This document shows positions 42,926 through 50,230 of a stretch of 64,000 bases of DNA, in pieces. Source of the stretch: Entoloma clypeatum (lineage: Eukaryota > Basidiomycota > Agaricomycetes > Agaricales > Entolomataceae). The notes beneath the pieces are model-generated. The model did not search any database and was not told the DNA's origin. It saw only the letters and a program-made list of their open reading frames with translations. The number at the start of each line of letters is the position of its first letter. Position 1 is the stretch's first letter. A program made the translations under genes and the position numbers. The DNA lies in assembly GCA_963565915.1 (NCBI GenBank), contig OY751493.1, positions 4,340,001 to 4,404,000 of the forward strand, given 5' to 3'.

Positions 42926-43767
42926 TCATCGGTCTCTATGGTGATGGTTTCATCATCATCATTGGTATCTCCATCAGACACCTTCCTAATCTTTCCAGAG
43001 TTCTTCTTCGGCTTGCGGCAGTTGCGCGCGATATGTCCTTCTTGGTCGCAGTTGAAACACTTACGACCATCTTTCTTCTTTGGGGCTTTGCAGTCTTTGG
43101 CAAGGTGACCAAAGCGCTGACAGTTGTAGCAATGGGCTACTCCTGCTTTATCGATCTCCATGGCTTTGCCTTGACCGCCATAAGTGGTGCCTGATCCGGT
43201 GCGTGTGTCGCCACCCCCTCGGATGACTAATGCATGTCCCTCCATCTGTCGTCCCTTGTTTCGGATCTCCTTTGCGTAATCAGTGTACGTCTTGCCATCG
43301 CTAGCCACTTGTTCAGAAATTCTGCGGTTGACGTTCTTTTCCAGGATGTATTTCCCAGTTTCTTCGCCAAGGTTTGACAGCTTCAAGAGCTCTTCGAATT
43401 CGTCCAAGAATTCGTCGATGGTGCGTTTCTCCTGTTTCAGGACTTCGAGTTTCGCCTTGGCCGCTGCCGACTTGTTGGCAATAGAGAATCGTGTAGCGAT
43501 GTCATCTGAGAATCCTAACCAGGTGATGTTCTCGCCATCGGTGGCAAGGTCATCTAACTTGTTGCTGGCCCAGTGTTTACCGGACCCTTCCATCATGCGG
43601 GATAACACCGCAAGAATCTTCTGATTGTCGGACAGGCCCTTCTGGAACCTGATGTATAATTTGGTGGCTTTCCACCACTCGTTGAAGGTGTGTCTGTCTT
43701 TGAACATCCCAGGATCTTTGATGATCTTGGATGTATCCATTGTTTGTACTGTTGGTGCTTCTGCCAT
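42898..43767 (-). CDS. Gypsy J gag
   Basis: 289 residues from ATG 43767; two CCHC zinc knuckles near residues 213-226 and 237-250; acidic C-terminus. The same frame is open upstream of the ATG to a TAG near 44145 (about 126 codons, readable as hydrophilic sequence with WARNERLDPF and EQRFLRDLQRKY), so gag may begin further upstream by a non-AUG, spliced or shifted route. The ATG lies two bases after the ORF1 stop (TAG-AC-ATG). Gag packages RNA in cytoplasmic particles. Confidence 0.85.
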   Translation of the reverse strand: MAEAPTVQTMDTSKIIKDPGMFKDRHTFNEWWKATKLYIRFQKGLSDNQKILAVLSRMMEGSGKHWASNKLDDLATDGENITWLGFSDDIATRFSIANKSAAAKAKLEVLKQEKRTIDEFLDEFEELLKLSNLGEETGKYILEKNVNRRISEQVASDGKTYTDYAKEIRNKGRQMEGHALVIRGGGDTRTGSGTTYGGQGKAMEIDKAGVAHCYNCQRFGHLAKDCKAPKKKDGRKCFNCDQEGHIARNCRKPKKNSGKIRKVSDGDTNDDDETITIETDEKDFPEGSD

Positions 43768-43769
43768 GT

Positions 43770-44498
43770 CTAGAACCTGCGGAGTAGGAGAGGTGTCGGA
43801 TTGTTGGGATGAAGATGGGGTTCGGGATACAGGTAGGGGTTGAAAATCAGTCCCTGTTCTAGGCGTCTGTTCGGTATCTGACTGCGCGGAGTCAAAAGTA
43901 AATTCGTCAGGGGACTTGTCGGCGGAATCGGTGGCAAAACGTTCGGGGTATTTCCTCTGTAGATCTCTAAGGAATCTCTGTTCCTGTGTGTCTGTTGGTC
44001 GCGAGAAGGGGTCAAGTCTCTCATTTCGTGCCCAGCGGTTGTACTCGGTTTGTTGTTCTTCAATGGTGAAGTGGGCGTAGATCTGCTGCTTCGAGTAGGA
44101 CGTGATGATGTGGCTCTGGGACGTCTCGATGTGAGCGTCCTAATCAATCTTCTGATAATGGTTGTCTGGACACCAATAAACTCTCTGATCTCTGTGATCT
44201 GACCTGTCTGAGGTCCTTCTTGAACGCGAAAGCTTTCAAGTTCGTTCTGTCGGGCATTGTAATGCACGATCTGGTGTTGCCGAGCAAGATGGATGCTCTC
44301 TGCTATCTCACCGTGGGGGCGATGCTCGTCGTTGTCTAGTTCTTTGTCAAGCACCTGCTGTAGGATGCAATGGATCTCTGATTCGATGTACTGCTGGATG
44401 AGTGTAAAATCGATACTGTCTTGAGGACTTAGCTCCTCCTGTTGGGCTTCTGGCGTGCTGAATGGGTTACTGGTAAAGTCTTCAAAGAAACGTGACAT
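43770..44498 (-). CDS. Gypsy J upstream ORF (ORF1)
   Basis: 242 codons from ATG 44498 to TAG 43770. The first 120 residues look coding (acidic, helical, e.g. YIESEIHCILQQVLDKEL); the Arg/Ser/Pro-rich rest overlaps the upstream extension of gag in another frame and is probably a shadow of it. Conserved, with stops, in E and F. It may be the true N-terminus of gag joined by frameshift or splicing. No domain recognised. Confidence 0.45.
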   Translation of the reverse strand: MSRFFEDFTSNPFSTPEAQQEELSPQDSIDFTLIQQYIESEIHCILQQVLDKELDNDEHRPHGEIAESIHLARQHQIVHYNARQNELESFRVQEGPQTGQITEIREFIGVQTTIIRRLIRTLTSRRPRATSSRPTRSSRSTPTSPLKNNKPSTTAGHEMRDLTPSRDQQTHRNRDSLEIYRGNTPNVLPPIPPTSPLTNLLLTPRSQIPNRRLEQGLIFNPYLYPEPHLHPNNPTPLLLRRF

Positions 44499-44545
44499 CT
44501 TGACTTGTCTGGTAGTTGCTCTCTTCGCTCTGGGTGAACCTAACG

Positions 44546-44556
44546 AGATTTAGCAA
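44546..44556 (-). other. Gypsy K/J self-priming site
   Basis: Minus-strand TTGCTAAATCT, two bases from the LTR, is perfectly complementary (11 nt) to AGATTTAGCAA inside the LTR (44642-44632), about 35 bases downstream of TATATAAA. This matches the arrangement of self-priming Tf1/sushi-type elements, where the transcript 5' end folds back onto the priming site. Confidence 0.7.
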
Positions 44557-44558
44557 CT

Positions 44559-44960
44559 TGTTATGCTTAACAAACCGTTCCAAGGTTCAGGCAGAGTATG
44601 CAGGAAAGTGGAAAGGCGAAGAGCAAAGTGATTGCTAAATCTAAGGAATCTACTATAGTACAAGAGATTTATATAGGTACTGACTATAGGCGGTAGCGGA
44701 TGAGTCAGTACTGCGGAAGGCAGTGCGCATGAGTAAGGCGACTGCGGAAGGCTATGTACAGTGAGTAAGCTGACTGCGGAAAGCGAGTCAGCGCGGGAGC
44801 GAAGTATACTAAAGGGGATGGCAAAGTAATGTAATGAGTCAGACTGGAAATCGAAGGTTGCGAAAGTAGATATTAGACATAGTAAGCTCGTAAGAGGGCG
44901 CCGAGTCGGGCCGATAAGTAAAAGATATGATGTGGTCCTCATACCGTAGAGTCCGTAACA
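44559..44960 (-). repeat. Gypsy 5' LTR, type II (element K)
   Basis: 402 bp. Minus-strand reading: TGTTACGG at the start, TGACTCA-type sites, TATATAAA, predicted transcript start AGATTTAGCAA, end AAGCATAACA. Flanked by CCCTG. Confidence 0.93.
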
Positions 44961-44984
44961 CCCTGCATCCCTTCCTCCTCCTCC

Positions 44985-45400
44985 ATCTGTCTGTCCTCCT
45001 CCTCCTCTGTCCCCTCTGTCCTCCTCCGTTCACACGAGGGCCACAAAGCCATATATGTAAGTACCCTGCCTTTTACAGCACGTCAGACCACTGACGAAAC
45101 ATGTGAGAACGGCAGGAGACGCGCGAGCAACCGTATTAGGGAACGCGTGAGGAGAACAGCCGGATACGCTAGAAAGGTAAGCCCCTCGCCGTTCACGTCA
45201 CGTCACACCACTGACGAAACACGTGAGAAGGGCGGGAGACACAAGAATGGCGCGGTACGCACATGAGCCGACAGGGTACATGCGAAAACAGGTGCTGGAG
45301 GGACGGCATGCTCAAGTGGGAGAGGGACAATGGGCATGCAAGGAACACAAGAAACGCCAGCACACGTGTGGCGCAGGGACTGACGAGACATACTCCGCAC
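44985..45400 (-). repeat. Right arm of long inverted repeat
   Basis: Reverse complement of the 34860-35280 arm with the same order of blocks; includes CCACTGACGAAACACGTGAG near 45216 and CAGACCACTGACGAAACATG near 45083. Together with the left arm it formed a long palindrome before gypsy K inserted. Confidence 0.65.
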
Positions 45401-46329
45401 AGGCGAGGTTCAGATGTCATAATACTATTGTCTATTGTAGTAGCATGGAAAAATATACATTTTTTATTATCAAACACATAGTATTGATGAAATAGAAAGC
45501 TTTCTATGACTGTAAGCTGTAACAGGGTCTGGAGGCCTATGAAGGTGTACATAATCTGTGGAGGCCAGAAAGGATGGTAGTAAAAGTGTGTAGAGCTGCA
45601 AAAGATAATAGTGAAGCTGCACAGAGCTTTTGCAGAGCTGCATGTAGCATATACCTTGTCTTTGGAACTTCAGCCCTGCAAGAATCTGCACAGACCTGCA
45701 CAGGGCTGCATAGTCCACCCAGGGTTTGCTGATGGAGATACAGTTGCTATGAGGGCAAATATTCTAGAAGTGGATCCAGCCATCTTCTAGCTTATTCCTT
45801 CGGCGAAAGGCATCTCCTATATGTATAAGATATGGAAACAGAATACGAGAGGCAGTGTCCCCACGGTTCCAGTGTTAAAATATGTGCATGTATCATTTTC
45901 AGGACATGAAAAGGTATGTCTGTATCAGTTGACCTAGACATTTTCTGGCTTATGTATTTGGTACAGGGCACCTCCTATATGTATAAAATAAGGATGTAAA
46001 GGGTAATAGGCATAGGGCTACTGGTTGTAGTGTAATAAAGGTGCGCTTTTTTTCATTTTTTGACAGCTGGAGGAAATATACATATAGATTTGATATAAAG
46101 ATCAGAAGCCCTATTCCTTTTGTAGAAAGTATACAATATATAATTTAATCGAGGATTGAGGATATGAAAGCAATCCACCCACCGGATGTCCTGAAATATG
46201 CTATTCCGTGGTGGATGTGGAGGCTGGATGGCCGATTCTGTGAGATCAATCTTACTACTTATGTAATGATGAGATTGATGTACGATCAAGGGTCCAATGT
46301 GCTATTTGGCTGGCATTACTAATACGGCA
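45401..46329. other. AT-rich gene-poor stretch
   Basis: No gene supported. Words around GCAGAGCTGCA and CTGCACAG repeat loosely between 45590 and 45710. CATCTCCTATATGTATAA occurs near 45812 and a close variant near 45968, suggesting an old degenerate repeat. Confidence 0.35.
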
Positions 46330-46695
46330 TCAACGGCAAAAGGAGCTGGTCTGTCCCTGTTGCCATAGACCACAGACATAGCTGCTTGCTTTGTAAACCG
46401 CGGAGCACACCTCCTTGACCACCTCGCCTTCGCGGGCCTTCAAGGTGAAGTCTGAATCGGGGTGGTCGGAGAGGCCGCGCCTGGCGTTGAACTGCTCTGC
46501 GATTTCAAGATGGCCTTTTGTCAGGTCACAAGCTTCGCCGCCGCAATCATCGAGGACCCAAACGGTAGGGAGGTTGTCGGGTTTGTGAAAGGCTGCCTCG
46601 GCGGCGCGGAGGTCCAGGGTTTGGGCAGCTGTGGGGATAGCTTGAGCCGCGAGGACCAAGCCGGCGAGAGCCATGATCGTCTTGGTGGACTGCAT
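46330..46695 (-). CDS. Small secreted cysteine-containing protein
   Basis: 121 residues, single exon, ATG at 46695 and TGA at 46330-46332. Residues 1-25 are a clear signal peptide (hydrophobic core ALAGLVLAAQAI, cleavage likely after a small residue near AAQ). The mature part has five Cys (in DDCGGEAC and in the last 30 residues: EVC, YVC, SFC), allowing two disulfides. A TATA box lies 70 bases upstream. No family recognised. Size, secretion and Cys content fit the small-secreted-protein class of fungi. The region between the transposon island and this gene is gene-poor. Confidence 0.72.
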   Translation of the reverse strand: MQSTKTIMALAGLVLAAQAIPTAAQTLDLRAAEAAFHKPDNLPTVWVLDDCGGEACDLTKGHLEIAEQFNARRGLSDHPDSDFTLKAREGEVVKEVCSAVYKASSYVCGLWQQGQTSSFCR

Positions 46696-46764
46696 TTCGA
46701 AGGAAGTGCTGGCGATGCTGAGATGGGCTGGAAGAGATATGGACGAAAATGCTTGTCATGACTC

Positions 46765-46770
46765 TATATA
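46765..46770 (-). promoter_or_regulatory. TATA box of the secreted-protein gene
   Basis: Minus-strand TATATA (followed by GAG) about 70 bases before the ATG at 46695. Confidence 0.5.
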
Positions 46771-47364
46771 CACCCGCAGACACAACAATTATCTGATGCC
46801 ATCTGCCAGCGACCGACGCCTTGAATGTAAGATCGGATTTGACGCCTTCAAAGCTTCAGGGTTTCTTACTTCGAGTCTTATCGTGATCACCGTTCAGTAC
46901 TTCAGTGTATACCCCCGTCTGTATTTTCATCCCCAGTAGGAATCGCCCTCGTTATCATCGATTTTCGTCGATTTCTATTCACGGGATCGAAGGAAATGAA
47001 TCTGAAATGAATTAGTGTGGTATTCTGAACGATTGCCATCAATTTTAATTCATTTTTGTCGATGGAGTCGATGGAAATGAACAGCGTTGGTCTCCGAGTC
47101 ATGTCCTAGCCTCGGAATGAAAGGAAATGCTTTTATTATGGTTGATTTCTTGTCGATTTTTATAGTTTTAAATTCAACCTTCTCATTTCATTAGCTGCCA
47201 GTTCGGGTTCATGCAAAAATGGATAGAAATCACCCGATTCATTTTGTTGGATATCATACGATTATAAGGACATAATGTCTGATGGCCACGAGTTCGTTTG
47301 AACGTTGATCAAGTTGATAGGAAGGCGAGCGAGAGATCGATAAGAGAATGTCGAGAGTGTTGTG

Positions 47365-47560
47365 GAGATTGTTGGTGAGAATGTCCAAGACAGTGCGGTA
47401 AACGGAAGTAGTGCTGAGAACGACGAGAGCGATCTTGAGAACGACGATGTTGAGAAAAATGTGAGATTATTGGCGAGAAGACCCAAGACAATGCGGTAAA
47501 CGAAAGCAGTGCTGAGAACAATGCGAACTTGGGGAGCGATGTTATGTTGAGAATGATGAT
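47365..47560. repeat. Two-copy 98-bp direct repeat
   Basis: GAGATT(G/A)TTGG(T/C)GAGAA at 47365 and at 47463, followed in both by CCAAGACA(G/A)TGCGGTAAACG and AGTGCTGAGAAC. The offset is 98 bp, not a multiple of three, so it is unlikely to be a protein repeat. Confidence 0.6.
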
Positions 47561-47636
47561 GCTATCAGCCAGCGTTGTCATGACCCGGGTCTGACAAGGT
47601 CACAGCCTGACTGTCGTCGAGTGACTTGACCTTGAT

Positions 47637-47825
47637 TTACATAAGGGTCAAAGGAGGGTGTGAGAAATTTCCGTATGCCAGGGTGACCCAGCGTTGGTTT
47701 CGGGCGACGGGGACGTGAGGGCTGTTGGACAGGATGTAAACAGAATGTTCCATTCCGTGTGTTGAATACAGAATCCCATTTGGATCCACAGACGCCCAAA
47801 TGTCGCCGTCGACCTGTTTCCACAT
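47637..47825 (-). other. Possible orphan exon or gene remnant
   Basis: Frame from ATG 47825 with protein-like composition (residues W, G, N and P spaced as in a folded domain) ending at TAA. No upstream or downstream exon could be joined and no family is recognised, so it may be a remnant. Confidence 0.25.
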
Positions 47826-48294
47826 TTCACGCTATGAGATATGAGAGACGACTTGAAGGTTGAACCGTTGAAAGTTCAGAACCAGAGGTTGGTTGTACTT
47901 GAGGGCTTTGCAGTGTTCTGTTGTTTCGGCCGTTATTGACGAGCTTCGGAAGAGGTCACGAGACAAGCAGTGTAGATTTGCTGACTTGAACTTGAAGGCA
48001 TCATCCTCGAAAGACGAAACAGCGGTGGCAATTGGCAGGCCATTGCTCCCTTCTCTCCCTCGAGATAACTAGTCACAAACAGCCCTTTTTCAGTGGCCAC
48101 CCACTCGAACTCGCCGTCAATGGCGTCACCACATACCTAAGCCATCCGAGTCCTTACCGCTGTTGTGACGGTGTTCCTCACGGACTCTCTCCCGGTCGTT
48201 CTCTACTGGATAATGATGCTCATTATGTTCTAGTGTGTGACCCGGAATCTACAATGAATCTTATGAAAAGAACCATGGACTTTTGAATACCAGT

Positions 48295-49965
48295 CTAATC
48301 GTCGTCCGAGTTGTCCGACTCCGACTCCGACTCCAAGTCCACCGTGACCTCTTCATGCATTGAAGCCTTGGGTCCGTGGCAAAGGTGGACTTCGACAATA
48401 TCTTGAACTCCCAACTGTTCCTCAACATCTCGTAACTTCTGCAAAAACTCTTTCTTGAATATCCAGTCCGAGTCCAAAACTCTGATAACGGCAGATTTGA
48501 TTCCAAAGGCAGCGTTTGGTACTTTCGCCTCGATGCCTTTGGACCACCGTGCCCTCAACACGCCGAGCAAAGCGTCCATGTGGCGACGTTCAACGGTGCA
48601 GGAGATGGATCTCAGTTTCGGGAGAAGTTCACCCCGTATCATCAAGTCCATTGCGGGTTCGGAAAGGATACTTTTTGAAGCCCGGATATCAGTGATAAAG
48701 GGCCAGTCACCCGCAAGGGTTCCAATGTCAAGCCTTCGTGAGAATTTTAGCTCCGACCGCTCGAGAGTCGGCGAGCGTGCCAGCAGGGTGGCGAGTTCAC
48801 CGGGGGACCGCACATCCGACTGTTCCTGGAACTTGAAATCAAACTGCTCGAGTTGAGGGCAATCCAATGGTTGCAGAAACTCCGTTGGGAGCCCCTTCAC
48901 CTGCTCAAGAGCGAGTTCGCGTAGATCGGGGAGACGGATGCTGCTGGGCGGATAAGTCTGCAGCGTCGCTAATTGATTCGGCTCGACGATAGCACCATCT
49001 TCGTCATTGTCGTCAATAAAAAAGTGGACTTCCCGGAGACTTGGACACTTATTCAACACCTCGTGTGCAACCTTCACATGTACGTACAGTGTCTTGAAGT
49101 TGATGCAAGTGAGTTGAGGCCAAGGCAGGTTCAATGGTAGAGGGAAAGAGGGAAATGGTGGCGCTTCAGCTTCATCCGTTTCCAGAGCGATGCGTCGCAA
49201 TACATTGACGTTATCGAAGACATGAACGTCTTCAGCGGGCATTTCTTCAATTGCATCAGTTGTTAAAGTGACGTCCTCCAAGGCAATAAACGAGGAAGAT
49301 GGTAAGGAAAGAAAATGCTTCATCGCTTTTGGCGCGAGATTGAGAGATAGATGCCTCATGCGTTTAAATAGTGGGGTGACGATGCTGGCAACCATGCCCC
49401 GCTTCGGATAGTTCAGGTCGGAAGCCTGAAAATCCAGCTTTAAATTTCCAGAGCGCTTTAGAACCTCCTTTAGCATAGAATCAGTGGGCTTGCTACCGTC
49501 GAAACGGATGCGTCTCCACAGGCGCGGCTCTCCTATCACTAGTTCTCGCCAGCTGGAGTAGACATGACTGAGTGACCATGGGGGTGGCAAAGTACGGCTT
49601 CGGGGTGCCGGAATCTCGACGAAATCGAACGAGAGCAGGAAAATCGAAATCAGCACATCCGTGGGGACGTATTTAGGAGGCGAAAGGGCAATGCACAAGG
49701 GCCGCATCTGGGCGAGGCATTGTGCATGTCGATCCTGGAGTGAGGTGAAATGCAATTGAGCTTTCGAAATGTCCAATTCAATGCTCTTCAGTTCGTTCTG
49801 AAAATCAGAAAATAGGGCTTTCGCATGATGTCTCTGCGCGTCAGGTAGAATGGCGTTCGTCGTCCCCAGTTCCGGGTTGAACGATTTAAGCTGTCGACTG
49901 AAGGTCAGTTGCACATCAAACGAAAGCGGGAGTAGGGATGCATGCACCGAGCTGTCCAAATCCAT
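48295..49965 (-). CDS. F-box-like protein with N-terminal coiled coil
   Basis: Intronless, 556 residues, ATG at 49965, TAG at 48295-48297. Residues about 50-86 form a coiled coil (QNELKSIELDISKAQLHF), followed by an F-box-like motif at about 95-153 (PPKYVPTDVLISIFLLSFDF ... WSLSHVYSSWRELVIGEPRLW), then degenerate leucine-rich repeats and an acidic Ser/Asp tail. This layout is typical of a greatly expanded basidiomycete family thought to act as substrate receptors of SCF ubiquitin ligases. Its start lies 265 bp from the divergent aminopeptidase gene, so a shared promoter is possible. Substrate unknown. Confidence 0.8.
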   Translation of the reverse strand: MDLDSSVHASLLPLSFDVQLTFSRQLKSFNPELGTTNAILPDAQRHHAKALFSDFQNELKSIELDISKAQLHFTSLQDRHAQCLAQMRPLCIALSPPKYVPTDVLISIFLLSFDFVEIPAPRSRTLPPPWSLSHVYSSWRELVIGEPRLWRRIRFDGSKPTDSMLKEVLKRSGNLKLDFQASDLNYPKRGMVASIVTPLFKRMRHLSLNLAPKAMKHFLSLPSSSFIALEDVTLTTDAIEEMPAEDVHVFDNVNVLRRIALETDEAEAPPFPSFPLPLNLPWPQLTCINFKTLYVHVKVAHEVLNKCPSLREVHFFIDDNDEDGAIVEPNQLATLQTYPPSSIRLPDLRELALEQVKGLPTEFLQPLDCPQLEQFDFKFQEQSDVRSPGELATLLARSPTLERSELKFSRRLDIGTLAGDWPFITDIRASKSILSEPAMDLMIRGELLPKLRSISCTVERRHMDALLGVLRARWSKGIEAKVPNAAFGIKSAVIRVLDSDWIFKKEFLQKLRDVEEQLGVQDIVEVHLCHGPKASMHEEVTVDLESESESDNSDDD

Positions 49966-50230
49966 TTCTCCTTTTCATGTCGGTGGGGGTCAAATGCAAA
50001 TAGGTGTCTCAGAGAGTGCGGCTACTAAGACATCATACGTCCGTAATGTCCTGTGGCGAAGCCATTCACCCAAGCTAAAGTATCAACTTCATGTCAGGCA
50101 TCGCCGACTGCTTTTGGCAGGAAGGGGTTGGACATCGACCCTGACAGCGGGATGTTGTTCAAGGAGTGCGCGTTTAGGGTTAGGATTTATTTATTCTGTC
50201 CTTGTGATCCACTCATTACTCGAAAAAAGT

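Larger units (their letters stand above)
35440..44960 (-). mobile_element. Ty3/gypsy element K containing recombined copy J
   Basis: Outer boundaries are type II LTRs (35440-35841 and 44559-44960) with a perfect 5-bp duplication CCCTG (35435-35439, 44961-44965). Inside, the K 3' part (35842-38346) is broken at 38347 by the 3' LTR (type I) of a second gypsy element, whose ORF3 and pol run on to the right and merge without a second 5' LTR into gag, ORF1 and the type II 5' LTR. A recombination between inner and outer pol must have deleted the inner 5' LTR. Total 9,521 bp. Confidence 0.88.
46785..48294. other. Mostly non-coding interval
   Basis: Contains loose GGAAATGAA words (46990-47130), a two-copy 98-bp repeat (47365-47560) and a minus-strand frame at 47637-47825 (VDGDIWASVDPNGILYSTHG) that looks coding but lacks neighbouring exons. 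No full gene is supported. Confidence 0.4.

Noticed and set aside
43770..44130. C-terminal half of ORF1 as a real basic protein domain
   Set aside because: Its Arg/Ser/Pro composition is what a shifted reading of the upstream gag frame gives, and the other frame looks more protein-like.
48032..48286. 84-codon plus-strand frame near the F-box gene
   Set aside because: No similarity, low-complexity start, lies in the 3' flank of the minus-strand F-box gene.
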